Origin: Acinetobacter guerrae
Lineage (GTDB): Bacteria; Pseudomonadota; Gammaproteobacteria; Pseudomonadales; Moraxellaceae
Direction: 5' to 3'
Length of the DNA stretch: 64,000 nt
Assembly (NCBI RefSeq): GCF_009372255.1
Contig: NZ_LXGN01000056.1
Location: 124,001 to 188,000, forward strand
Shown: positions 39,732 to 47,723 of the stretch, piece by piece
Layout of the letters: every line of letters begins with the position of its first letter
Position numbering within the stretch: position 1 is the stretch's first letter
The notes under the pieces: generated by a model
What the model was told of the DNA's origin: nothing
Databases searched by the model: none
Seen by the model: the letters and a program-made list of their open reading frames with translations, nothing else
Program-made: the position numbers and the translations under genes

Positions 39732-40109
39732 ATGATTAAAATTTTATTCACATTTCTAACTTTTTTTTTCATAAGTTCTGTACATGCTCAAAATTTATCA
39801 GCATCAGGAATGAATGATCACGAAATTAATTTGAAGAATTTTGGATTTACTTATTGTCTTACAAAATCAAATAATCAAGGATTAATAGATGAAGCATCAT
39901 TAGCAATGGGGGGATATTTCCAAAATGGTTCATATGATGAAAATGCTTATAAAAATATTAAAAATTTCATAGATCAAGGATTATTAAAATATAATAGAAT
40001 TTATAAATCGACAGGTTCTACTTCTATCATGATGAACTGCTTAAATTTATATAATTCTTCGAAATATGATAAAATTATAAAAAATCAGAAAATTTTTTTT
40101 ATTAACTAA
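39732..40109 (+). CDS. Tai4-like T6SS amidase immunity protein
   Basis: A 125-residue protein from ATG 39732, with a signal peptide of about 18 residues ending HAQ. The mature part (NFGFTYCLTKS, ASLAMGGYFQNGSYDENAY, MNCLNLYNSSKYD) follows the helical pattern and paired cysteines of the Tai4 family, which inhibits the Tae4 peptidoglycan amidase in the periplasm. No Tae4 gene is visible nearby, so it may be an orphan immunity gene protecting against competitors. The TTG at 39720 is less likely because the signal peptide starts at MIKILF. Confidence 0.6.
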   Translation: MIKILFTFLTFFFISSVHAQNLSASGMNDHEINLKNFGFTYCLTKSNNQGLIDEASLAMGGYFQNGSYDENAYKNIKNFIDQGLLKYNRIYKSTGSTSIMMNCLNLYNSSKYDKIIKNQKIFFIN

Positions 40110-40143
40110 TTAAAAAAGAGGCTTAGGAAGTTAGACATATTAA

Positions 40144-40353
40144 AAGTATGGCAACTGTCTAAGCCGCATAGATAATACAAACAAGCCACATGCTAAATTT
40201 AGAGAATATAAGAAAATTACAATCCCTAAAGCAGTATATGATGAATTTTTAGCTGGTTCACAGAAGAAATATCCTAAAGGGCGAGTTAGATATAGTGATA
40301 TTTTTTATGAACTTCCGGCAAAAGTTTTTAAAGATACTAAAAATCAAACTTGA
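40144..40353 (+). pseudogene. Remnant of a larger gene, toxin C-terminus-like
   Basis: An open frame of 69 codons without any start codon follows an in-frame TAA (40141-40143): NTNKPHAKFREYKKITIP, then DEFLAGSQKKYPKG, then SDIFYELPAKVFK and a TGA overlapping the isochorismatase gene end. It reads like the C-terminal end of a polymorphic toxin whose front part has been lost. An imperfect inverted repeat (GGCTTAG at 40120, TGTCTAAGCC at 40156) lies at its left edge. Confidence 0.4.
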
Positions 40354-40883
40354 ATAAATTCATGAGTATTTTTAACTTTTGCAAATGTAGCAAGTGCAGC
40401 TAAAAAAGCAATTTGCACATCAGCAGCGCAAGTTATTTGATCACAAAATTTTAAATCTCGGGTTGCGGTGGCATCTGCAATTAAAATAGGTTGATAGCCA
40501 CATTCTGCTGCTGCCCGTGTAGTAGAATCAATACACATATGTGTCATCATGCCTGTAATCACCAGTTGTTCGATATGAAGGTGTTGAAGCGTATACCCAA
40601 GAGAAGTTTTTAAAAAACTATTTGGTAATGTTTTCTCAATCACAATAGAATCATCTCGAACCTGTAATTGTGGATGTAAGGCGACTCCATGTGTCTCAGG
40701 GCGAAAAAATAGTGCTTCGGGCGTGTTAATATGCTGGACATAAATGATGGGTAAATTCTCTGCCAAAAAAAGTGCTTCGAGTTGGTTAATATGAGCAAGT
40801 GCTAACTCTGGAAGAGCTAGTGGCATTGCACCGCCTTCAAAATAATCATTCTGCACATCAATTACCAGTAATGCTTTTTTCAT
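40344..40883 (-). CDS. Isochorismatase-family cysteine hydrolase
   Basis: A 179-residue cytoplasmic hydrolase with the catalytic triad Asp9 (LLVIDVQNDYF), Lys84 (VIEKTLPNSF) and Cys117 (THMCIDST). Members hydrolyse amides or vinyl ethers such as nicotinamide or isochorismate; the substrate here is unknown. It is divergent from an Lrp-type regulator gene 107 bases away, which may control it. Confidence 0.9.
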   Translation of the reverse strand: MKKALLVIDVQNDYFEGGAMPLALPELALAHINQLEALFLAENLPIIYVQHINTPEALFFRPETHGVALHPQLQVRDDSIVIEKTLPNSFLKTSLGYTLQHLHIEQLVITGMMTHMCIDSTTRAAAECGYQPILIADATATRDLKFCDQITCAADVQIAFLAALATFAKVKNTHEFIQV

Positions 40884-40990
40884 GTGCTTTTCCCATATTT
40901 CTTGTATTCATTACAGCTTAAGTTTGATCGTATAGATTGGCTATGCTTTACTGAAATAAAACTGGTGATTTGTTTTTCATAGTGAAAAAA

Positions 40991-41395
40991 ATGGATAGAT
41001 TTGACCCAATTGATTTAAAAATTCTGGCTTTACTCAAACAGGATTCGCGCTTGAGTCATAAGCAGATTGGTGAGCGTGTTCATCGCACAGGTCAGGCTGT
41101 CGGTGCACGGATTAATCAATTGATCGAACAAGGCGTGATTCAGCGTTATACCCTTGATATTGCCCATTCACACCAACAGTTTATTCAATTATTTTTAAAT
41201 GAACCGACATTTTCAGAAATAGAGCAGATACTAACGAAGTTTGAACAAATTGATGCTGCATATAAGGTCATGGGTGGCGCGTGCTATATGCTGGTCGCAC
41301 ATTTTGCACCGCATGAACTGCATCATTTTATTGATCAAATTTCAATTGACTGTCGTTATTCAGTTGAAACCGTTGTGAAACGTATAGAACTTTGA
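40991..41395 (+). CDS. Lrp/AsnC-family transcriptional regulator
   Basis: A 134-residue protein: N-terminal helix-turn-helix (DPIDLKILALLKQDSRLSHKQIGERVHRTGQAVGARI) and a C-terminal RAM-like ligand-binding domain (YKVMGGACYMLVAHF). The ATG at 40991 is preferred; an in-frame TTG at 40970 has no better ribosome site. It is probably the regulator of the divergent isochorismatase gene. Confidence 0.85.
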   Translation: MDRFDPIDLKILALLKQDSRLSHKQIGERVHRTGQAVGARINQLIEQGVIQRYTLDIAHSHQQFIQLFLNEPTFSEIEQILTKFEQIDAAYKVMGGACYMLVAHFAPHELHHFIDQISIDCRYSVETVVKRIEL

Positions 41396-41494
41396 AATCA
41401 TTAAAACAAAAGACCTCAAGCCGAGTCTTGAGGTCGAGTGATTATTATTATGCTACAGCATACTTCTTATTGTTTTTATTCAAGCTTATTCGAC

Positions 41495-42604
41495 TCAAGC
41501 CGACTTCGCAGTGGTTTGCACCTGTTGTTGTAACTCTAACTCACGAACTAAAGGTAAAACCTTTTCACCAAAATATTCCACTTCTTCAATAAAATGCAAA
41601 AAGCCTGAAAGAATCAAATCTACCCCAACATTTCTGAGTGCCACGATACGCTCGGCAATTTGTTGAGGCGTCCCAATCAAATTCGTTTTAAAGCCATCGT
41701 TATATTGCACCAGATCTTCAAAAGTTGATTTTGCCCAGTTGCCTTCACCCTCAGGACTGGCTGCACCTGCCTGACGAGTTGCATCATCAAAGGCATTGAC
41801 TGCTTCAATGTTGGCTTGATCAATAATTTCCTGTAAAACTGCCTGAGCTTCTTGTTCAGTATCGCGGGCGATAATAAAGGCATTGACTCCAATTTTAACC
41901 TGATGATTATTTGCTTTAGCCTTTGCACGAATATCATCCACCTGTTTTTGGATTTCCTCAACAGTGTTGCCGTTGGTGAAATACCAGTCGGAAACACGCG
42001 ATGCCATATCTCGTGCAGCACGTGAACTTCCACCCTGAAACACTTCAATATATGGTTTCTGAATCGGCTTTGGCTTTAAATTGTAGTCTTTAAACTGATA
42101 ATATTTCCCATCGAAGCTAAAGTGATCCGTCGTCCATATACCTTTTATACTTCGAATAAATTCTTCGGAACGTACATAGCGTTCATCATGCTCAGGCCAT
42201 TCTTCACCAATCGCATCAAACTCGCCTTTAAACCAGCCACTGACCACATTAATAGCAATTCGCCCATTAGTTAAATAATCAATGGTTGCCAGTTGTTTCG
42301 CCGCCAGCACAGGTTTCCATGGGCCGGGTAAAATAGCCGCAATAACTTTGATCTTTTCAGTCTTTGCCAATAAAGCATGACTAAAACTCACGGACTCATG
42401 CTGATTTTCTGCGCCATATCCTGCGGTGAAACGAATCTGGGTGAGTGCATATTCAAAGCCATTGGCTTCAGCTGCTTGTGCCAGTTTGACATTATAGTCG
42501 TAGCTCCAGTCAGTACGTTGTTCAATGTTACTCACGACGAGTCCACCACTGACATTTGGAACCCAGTAGGCAAATTTAATCGGCTGAGATGAAAGTTGTG
42601 TCAT
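41495..42604 (-). CDS. sfnG: FMNH2-dependent dimethylsulfone monooxygenase
   Basis: Converts dimethylsulfone to methanesulfinate with reduced FMN, part of sulfur scavenging. The 369-residue product has the SfnG hallmarks KFAYWVPNVSGGLVVS, ALTQIRFTAGYGAE, AAILPGPWKP, INVVSGWFKGEFDAIGEEW, EVFQGGSSRAARDMASRVSD, GEGNWAKSTFEDLVQYNDGF and LIGTPQQIAERI. It lies downstream of msuE (47-base gap), which supplies the reduced flavin. Confidence 0.93.
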   Translation of the reverse strand: MTQLSSQPIKFAYWVPNVSGGLVVSNIEQRTDWSYDYNVKLAQAAEANGFEYALTQIRFTAGYGAENQHESVSFSHALLAKTEKIKVIAAILPGPWKPVLAAKQLATIDYLTNGRIAINVVSGWFKGEFDAIGEEWPEHDERYVRSEEFIRSIKGIWTTDHFSFDGKYYQFKDYNLKPKPIQKPYIEVFQGGSSRAARDMASRVSDWYFTNGNTVEEIQKQVDDIRAKAKANNHQVKIGVNAFIIARDTEQEAQAVLQEIIDQANIEAVNAFDDATRQAGAASPEGEGNWAKSTFEDLVQYNDGFKTNLIGTPQQIAERIVALRNVGVDLILSGFLHFIEEVEYFGEKVLPLVRELELQQQVQTTAKSA

Positions 42605-42651
42605 GGTATAACCCTCTGGATCATCTTAAATTTATTATGTTTAGTTCATGG

Positions 42652-43395
42652 TTAGGCGACATTGCTTTTTAAGGTTTTGCTGGTTTTATGGTGCAAACGA
42701 GATTCCGCTGCATCCAGACTTGGGACTGCTGCAGAAGGAAGTACTTCATCCTGTTCAATTTGTTTGTTAATGCCCAGATTTTGATTGGCCTGTTCAGTTT
42801 TGGCTTTGATCACTTCAGCACGCTGACCTTTGGCAGGCGCCCATTCCAAAATAGGTAAGGCACGGGCAACTGCTAAGGTAATTCGTTCTCTTAGTAATTC
42901 ACTTTTAATGGTGTACTCAGGCGTAAAATCACGATCTGTGGCATATACGCCAATTGGTAAAGTCTGTGCTTGAAAAAAACTAAATAATGGACGTAACTGG
43001 TGTTCTAACACTAAAGCATGACGATCACTACCGCCCGATGCTGCCAAAAGCACAGGTACATCGACTAAGGCTGTTTGTTCAACAAAATCAAAAAAATGCT
43101 TAAATAAACCAGTAAATGAAGCGCGATAAACAGGAGTACCAACGATGAGCGCATCTGCTGCTTCTACTTTGGCTAAGTCATCCTGTACACGTTGCGGAAG
43201 CTGATTGCGATAAATTGCGCCCCCTAACAAATGTCCAATTTCACTAAATTTAATAAAATGTACATTGATTGGAGTTGCTTCACCCAGTTCATTTAAAATT
43301 TCCTGAACCAGTGCTTCTGTTTTTGAAGGGGTATTTAAACCACCAGAAACTGCAACAATATTTAAAGGACTGAATGAACCATGAGAACTAGACAT
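42652..43395 (-). CDS. msuE: NAD(P)H-dependent FMN reductase, MsuE type
   Basis: Flavin reductase providing FMNH2 to sulfonate or sulfone monooxygenases. The 247-residue product shows a flavodoxin-like fold: IVAVSGGLNTPSKTEALV, ADALIVGTPVYRASFTGLFKHFFDF, LLAASGGSDRHALVLEHQLRPLFSFF. The ATG at 43395 (GAG seven bases upstream) is chosen; an ATG at 43413 is possible. It forms an msuE-sfnG operon. No sigma-54 box was found upstream, although sfn genes elsewhere use SfnR. Confidence 0.9.
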   Translation of the reverse strand: MSSSHGSFSPLNIVAVSGGLNTPSKTEALVQEILNELGEATPINVHFIKFSEIGHLLGGAIYRNQLPQRVQDDLAKVEAADALIVGTPVYRASFTGLFKHFFDFVEQTALVDVPVLLAASGGSDRHALVLEHQLRPLFSFFQAQTLPIGVYATDRDFTPEYTIKSELLRERITLAVARALPILEWAPAKGQRAEVIKAKTEQANQNLGINKQIEQDEVLPSAAVPSLDAAESRLHHKTSKTLKSNVA

Positions 43396-43765
43396 AAATA
43401 AACTCGATAACATCAATAAAACTGTCTTTATTAATTCCTATTGAGCTGTCTAGGTAAAATAAGGAAATGATCAAAATTTATCTTTTTTTAAGATATATCC
43501 TCAATCATTTACTCACATTAATTTTTTTTTACATAACTATCTGAATATCATGGATATAATTTAAAATCATATATTTGCCTCATTGCGAAACGTGATTATA
43601 TAAAAAATTGCTGAACTTTTTCTTGATCTTAAAATTGGAAAAAATTGACCAAAATTACCTGCCAATACGACATTTAGGCGAAAAATTGGGTAATATGGCA
43701 TATCCTTAATAGCCAGAGTATGGTTAGAATAAAACTGACCCTGCCAAAGATTTCTCTTTTCGCTT
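43396..43765. other. Divergent intergenic region, msuE / response regulator
   Basis: No gene. It should contain the promoters for both flanking units. I searched both strands for a sigma-54 GG-N10-GC element and found none. Confidence 0.4.
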
Positions 43766-44416
43766 ATGAATATATTAATCGTTGATGATCATCCATTATT
43801 TCGTCATGCTCTCATTCAAGCTGTGCGGTATAGTTTTCCGCAAGCGCAGATTCATGAGACTGCCGCCGTCAATGAGTTTTATGAGCGTCTAGAGAGCGGT
43901 GCAGAGCCTGATCTGGTATTGCTTGATTTAAATTTGCCAGGTGCCTCAGGCTTTTCGGCATTGGTACATGTGCGGGCGCAATATCCAGCTATCCCGATCA
44001 TTGTCGTGTCTGCGCATGAAGAAGCATCTATTATTCAGCGCGCGATTGCACATGGCGCGATGGGTTATATTCCAAAGTCAGCGCATCCAAGCCATATTGG
44101 TGAAGCGATTCGTCAGGTACTTGAAGGTGAAATTTGGTTGCCGCCAAATTTATCCAATAATGTCAGCTTTGATCCGCGAGCGGCGGATGAAACTGAATTG
44201 GCAGAACGCATTCAATCGCTGACGCCACAGCAGTTCCGCGTTTTGATGATGGTTGCTGAAGGTCTATTAAATAAGCAAATTGCCTATGAATTGGATGTTT
44301 CAGAAGCAACCATTAAAGCCCATGTTACTGCTATCTTCAGAAAGTTAGGCGTACAAAATCGTACTCAGGCAGTTCTTGCGATTAATGCCTTAAATATTGA
44401 AGAAAAAAGAAAATAA
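43766..44416 (+). CDS. crbR: LuxR/NarL-type response regulator, CrbR-like
   Basis: A 216-residue two-domain regulator: receiver domain with acidic pocket DDH (7-9) and phosphoacceptor Asp in LVLLDLNLPG, conserved SAH and PKSAHP, then the C-terminal DNA-binding domain (LTPQQFRVLMMVAEGLLNKQIAYELDVSEATIKAHVTAI). Its likely partner is the CrbS-like hybrid kinase at 47724-51221; in Vibrio and Pseudomonas such pairs activate acs and actP, both present here. Pairing is inferred from genomic context. Confidence 0.75.
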   Translation: MNILIVDDHPLFRHALIQAVRYSFPQAQIHETAAVNEFYERLESGAEPDLVLLDLNLPGASGFSALVHVRAQYPAIPIIVVSAHEEASIIQRAIAHGAMGYIPKSAHPSHIGEAIRQVLEGEIWLPPNLSNNVSFDPRAADETELAERIQSLTPQQFRVLMMVAEGLLNKQIAYELDVSEATIKAHVTAIFRKLGVQNRTQAVLAINALNIEEKRK

Positions 44417-44449
44417 AGCATGTGAAAAAGCATTTATTTTATGTATTCA

Positions 44450-44474
44450 GGATCTCTAGTGAGATCCTTTTTTT
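44450..44474 (+). terminator. Rho-independent terminator after the response regulator gene
   Basis: GGATCTC / GAGATCC stem with TAGT loop followed by seven T. Confidence 0.9.
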
Positions 44475-44608
44475 ATCGCGTGAAAATGCATGAATCATGG
44501 TTTAGGAAAATTGGAATCCAAACTATATTTTGGAAAAATGTTAAATCCATCACACTTATTGACATTAAATTAACTATTTCAATTAAAAAGAGAAATAAAT
44601 ATAAATCG

Positions 44609-44625
44609 TTGGCGCGTTTTTTGCT
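44609..44625 (+). promoter_or_regulatory. Sigma-54 promoter of amtB
   Basis: TTGGCGCG, four T, then TTGCT: GG at 44611-44612 and GC at 44623-44624 with exactly ten bases between, matching the -24/-12 consensus at nearly every position. It lies about 65 bases before the amtB start, as expected for nitrogen-regulated (NtrC/RpoN) expression. Confidence 0.85.
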
Positions 44626-44690
44626 AAATCCACTCTAGTCATCATTTAAATCACAATTACAAAAGGGGCAGGCACCAGTGGCCTTAGGGG

Positions 44691-46013
44691 ATGCGTGTGA
44701 AGAATAATCAATTGAAATATGCAGTGTTTATGCTACTTGGGATGATTACATCAACCCAACAAGTTTGGGCGGAAACTGCACCATATATGACCGACATGAG
44801 TACAATTAGCGCAGGAAATACAGCATGGATGCTCACTTCAACTGCACTGGTTTTATTGATGACCATACCCGGAATTGCTTTGTTTTATGCGGGAATGGTA
44901 CGTAAAAAGAACGTATTGGCAACTTCCTTACAAAGTCTAATCATCGTATGTGTTTCCACCATTTTATGGGTCGTGATTGGGTATAGTCTGGCTTTTACAC
45001 CAAATTCACCGTTTATTGGTGGGTTGGATCGCATGATGTTAAACGGAGTCGATTTCAATTTAGTACAACAAAAACTTTCGGTAAGCCATATTGCGCCAAG
45101 TATTCCAGAGAGTGTCTGGATTATGTTTCAGTTGACCTTTGCCATCATCACACCTGCATTGATCACAGGGGCTTTTGCTGAACGAATGCGCTTTTCAGCC
45201 ATGTTACTGTTTATGGTGTTCTGGATTTTACTGGTTTATGTACCTGTAGCACATTGGGTATGGGAACCGGGCGGCTGGTTAGCTCAAATGGGTGCACTTG
45301 ATTTTGCCGGTGGTACGGTGGTGCATATTAATGCAGGAGCAGCAGGTCTGGTTTGCGCATATATGTTGGGGAAACGCCGTGGCTATGGACGTGAACCGTT
45401 TATTCCCAATAACTTGATGTATACCTTTATTGGCGCATCTTTACTGTGGATTGGCTGGTTTGGTTTTAATGCGGGTTCGGCTGGAGCTGCTGATGGTCGT
45501 GCTGGTATGGCGATGTTAGTGACGCAGATTGCAACTGCCGCAGGTGCATTAACATGGTGTTTAGTGGAATATTTAGCGCGTCAAAAAGTAACTTTATTGG
45601 GTGCTTGTTCAGGCGCAGTCGCAGGGTTGGTCGCAATTACTCCAGCCTCGGGCTTTGTTGGAGTCAGTGGTGCGCTGATGATTGGCTTATTAGCAGGCGT
45701 ATGCTGCTACTGGGGAGCAACGGGCTTAAAACGATTACTCAAAGCAGATGATTCTCTCGATGTATTTGGAATTCATGGCGTTGGTGGAATTGTTGGAGCA
45801 ATTTTAACAGGTGTTTTTGCTCAAAAAACACTGTCAGGTGTCGATGCGAGTGTCGCGATACAGGCGCTTGGTGCGGTCGTGACCTTTATTTATAGTGCGC
45901 TGATTTCATTTGTCATTTTATTCATTCTCGACAAGATTGTAGGACTTAGAGTGAATGAAGAACAGGAACAACTTGGATTGGATCTGGCTCAGCACGGAGA
46001 ACACATTCCTTAA
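44691..46013 (+). CDS. amtB: Ammonium transporter
   Basis: Inner-membrane ammonium channel. The 440-residue product has a signal peptide (to about residue 28, VWAE), eleven membrane helices and Amt signatures DMSTISAGNTAWMLTSTALVLLMTIPG, FYAGMVRKKNV, FAFITP-like segment IITPALITGAFAERM, the pore twin histidines (GGTVVHINAG and GVFGIHGVGG-like FGIHGVGGIVGAI). The GTG at 44697 is a better-spaced alternative start after AGGGG. Unlike in many bacteria no glnK precedes it. Confidence 0.93.
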   Translation: MRVKNNQLKYAVFMLLGMITSTQQVWAETAPYMTDMSTISAGNTAWMLTSTALVLLMTIPGIALFYAGMVRKKNVLATSLQSLIIVCVSTILWVVIGYSLAFTPNSPFIGGLDRMMLNGVDFNLVQQKLSVSHIAPSIPESVWIMFQLTFAIITPALITGAFAERMRFSAMLLFMVFWILLVYVPVAHWVWEPGGWLAQMGALDFAGGTVVHINAGAAGLVCAYMLGKRRGYGREPFIPNNLMYTFIGASLLWIGWFGFNAGSAGAADGRAGMAMLVTQIATAAGALTWCLVEYLARQKVTLLGACSGAVAGLVAITPASGFVGVSGALMIGLLAGVCCYWGATGLKRLLKADDSLDVFGIHGVGGIVGAILTGVFAQKTLSGVDASVAIQALGAVVTFIYSALISFVILFILDKIVGLRVNEEQEQLGLDLAQHGEHIP

Positions 46014-46093
46014 AACAGGCAATGCGAGCCATATCGATGTCCTGTGAAAAATCGCACAGGGCATTGTGGTTTAAATCAATCAGGAGTTTGGAC

Positions 46094-46453
46094 ATGAAAA
46101 CAATTTATACTGACGATCCAGTAGTCAATAATGAATTATTTACCTTGGCGACACAGCTTTATGTGCGGCTGAGACGTGAAACAGGGCGTGTAGTTGACGC
46201 GGTGTATATGGCGCAAAATGATGCTTATGCGCAGGAAATTATGCATTTAGCTGCATCGCTTGAAGATCGTGAACTTAAAAATCTGGCAGAAAAATTAAAC
46301 AAAATTTTAAATGGTGCGGCTGCTCAAAGCCTGAAAAACAATCTGAATAATGAAACCAAAGTTCTTGGACTGAGTAGAAGCAGTAGCGCAGAGTTACAGG
46401 CTGAACTTCAACAAGAAGAAGTGCCACATCATTATATAGGCGCATTACGCTAA
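46094..46453 (+). CDS. Hypothetical protein downstream of amtB
   Basis: A 119-residue soluble protein from ATG 46094 (AGGAG seven bases upstream). Mostly helical and charged, with LYVRLRRETGRVVDAVYMAQND near the N-terminus and a polar C-terminus ending HHYIGALR. I do not recognise a family. It is 80 bases after amtB in the same direction and is probably under the same sigma-54 promoter. Confidence 0.65.
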   Translation: MKTIYTDDPVVNNELFTLATQLYVRLRRETGRVVDAVYMAQNDAYAQEIMHLAASLEDRELKNLAEKLNKILNGAAAQSLKNNLNNETKVLGLSRSSSAELQAELQQEEVPHHYIGALR

Positions 46454-46513
46454 CATGGATCTGTACAAGTATGACGATGAAAAAAATACGTGCGGATGAT
46501 GTATACAGTACGA

Positions 46514-46543
46514 TCTAAACCAGTCATTTGAAACTGGTTTAGA
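46514..46543. terminator. Hairpin between convergent genes
   Basis: Perfect 11-base inverted repeat TCTAAACCAGT / ACTGGTTTAGA with an 8-base spacer, placed between the ends of two convergent genes. No T-run, so only a probable terminator. Confidence 0.5.
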
Positions 46544-46555
46544 CCGTTGATCACT

Positions 46556-47323
46556 TTAGGCAAGGCAATCTTGTTTTAAGGTCACGTTGTCGCAATACAA
46601 TGGATTAAGGGCACATTGTAAATCATCAATTTGCTCCTGAGAGACATAGCCTTTTTGTTTAAGGTAATCGGCCACACGGTCATCACGCAGGCTTAAGAAA
46701 GCTGCATCATAGACGCCTAAATCAACAAACAATGCGGCGGTTTCTAGACTGTTAAAACGGTCAAGGAAAACATCATCGCCATACATCAAAAAGATATGAT
46801 CCAGATCAGCACTCGCCTCTACATTTAAACGCTGTGCTAACTGTTGTGGTGGCGTTTTTATGAACAGTAAATCGGAAAGCTCATCAAATTGTGTGGTATC
46901 CAGTACATCCGTATTATTTTTAACGCGACCTAACCACGCCTTAAATACTAGAACGGCACCACCACGCACTAACATGCTCCAGATTTGATGGCGTGTAGCG
47001 TGATCGAGAGAGGATGTCTCACTCTCTAGGATGTCAAGCAGCTTATTTTCCTGTTGTGCTAATTTGTCAAATAAACCCAAGCCATGTGGATGATAAGCAG
47101 CAGGTGCAAAGACATCAAAGTGAAGTTCATTAAAAACATTTAATGCCAATGGTATAGCACTACGATAAATAGAATCGAGAGCCTGTATATGAGTCTGGTT
47201 CAGTTTGCTATGACTAAATAAACTTTGCCAATCAATGTCTGGCAGTATGGCATTGGCACTATATTCACGATAAAACTGGAGTGATTTGTGCTGTCCGTGA
47301 GGAACAGCCTCTGAAATATTCAT
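46556..47323 (-). CDS. Hypothetical protein
   Basis: A 255-residue soluble, mostly helical protein with no recognised motif; notable segments are HPHGLGLFDKLAQQENK, WSMLVRGGAVLVFKAWLGR and a repeated-looking DHIFLMYGDDVFLDRF. Three cysteines cluster at the C-terminus. It is isolated between the amtB unit and the kinase gene, transcribed toward amtB. I cannot assign a function. Confidence 0.6.
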   Translation of the reverse strand: MNISEAVPHGQHKSLQFYREYSANAILPDIDWQSLFSHSKLNQTHIQALDSIYRSAIPLALNVFNELHFDVFAPAAYHPHGLGLFDKLAQQENKLLDILESETSSLDHATRHQIWSMLVRGGAVLVFKAWLGRVKNNTDVLDTTQFDELSDLLFIKTPPQQLAQRLNVEASADLDHIFLMYGDDVFLDRFNSLETAALFVDLGVYDAAFLSLRDDRVADYLKQKGYVSQEQIDDLQCALNPLYCDNVTLKQDCLA

Positions 47324-47723
47324 GATTTTTTATCCTTTAAAAAATAATTCTGCCAATTTCCATTGTGTTTCGATGAGCCAAAAGAGCGACGGTCTACGTC
47401 GATTATGAAATCGGCTTTTTACTTTTCTTTTTATGAAGTATTCAGAAAGCAAGGTGTATTAGACTAAAGTTTTATATTGCCATTATATGTGAAATTATAA
47501 TTAAAAAACAATTGATTATGTAATTGTAACGAACTATTCGTTATTTTTCTTACAAATTGGTGAGTCTTTGCCATAGTGAATTTAAAATTGAAAACTTTGG
47601 TCAATGAACGTATGGCAAAAGGCTCTCATTCTGAGCACTTTCGCCTACTTGCTAAAATAAAACGCCAAGTTTCATATTTAAATGTAAAACTTAAACTCAA
47701 AAATGTATCTGTTTGCAGTTTAT
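47324..47723. other. Gene-free region between the hypothetical gene and the kinase gene
   Basis: No supported gene. It should carry the promoter of the 46556 gene. A small stem CGATT/AATCG followed by GCTTTTTA near 47399-47420 could be a weak plus-strand terminator. An open frame from 47576 on the plus strand is mostly antisense to the kinase gene and is not supported. Confidence 0.4.

Noticed and set aside
43396..43765. Possible sigma-54 promoter for msuE-sfnG
   Set aside because: I looked for GG-N10-GC on both strands because SfnR-controlled sfn genes use it, and found no match.
44441..44638. Plus-strand open frame of 65 codons
   Set aside because: It runs through the terminator of the response regulator gene and the sigma-54 promoter and has no family features.
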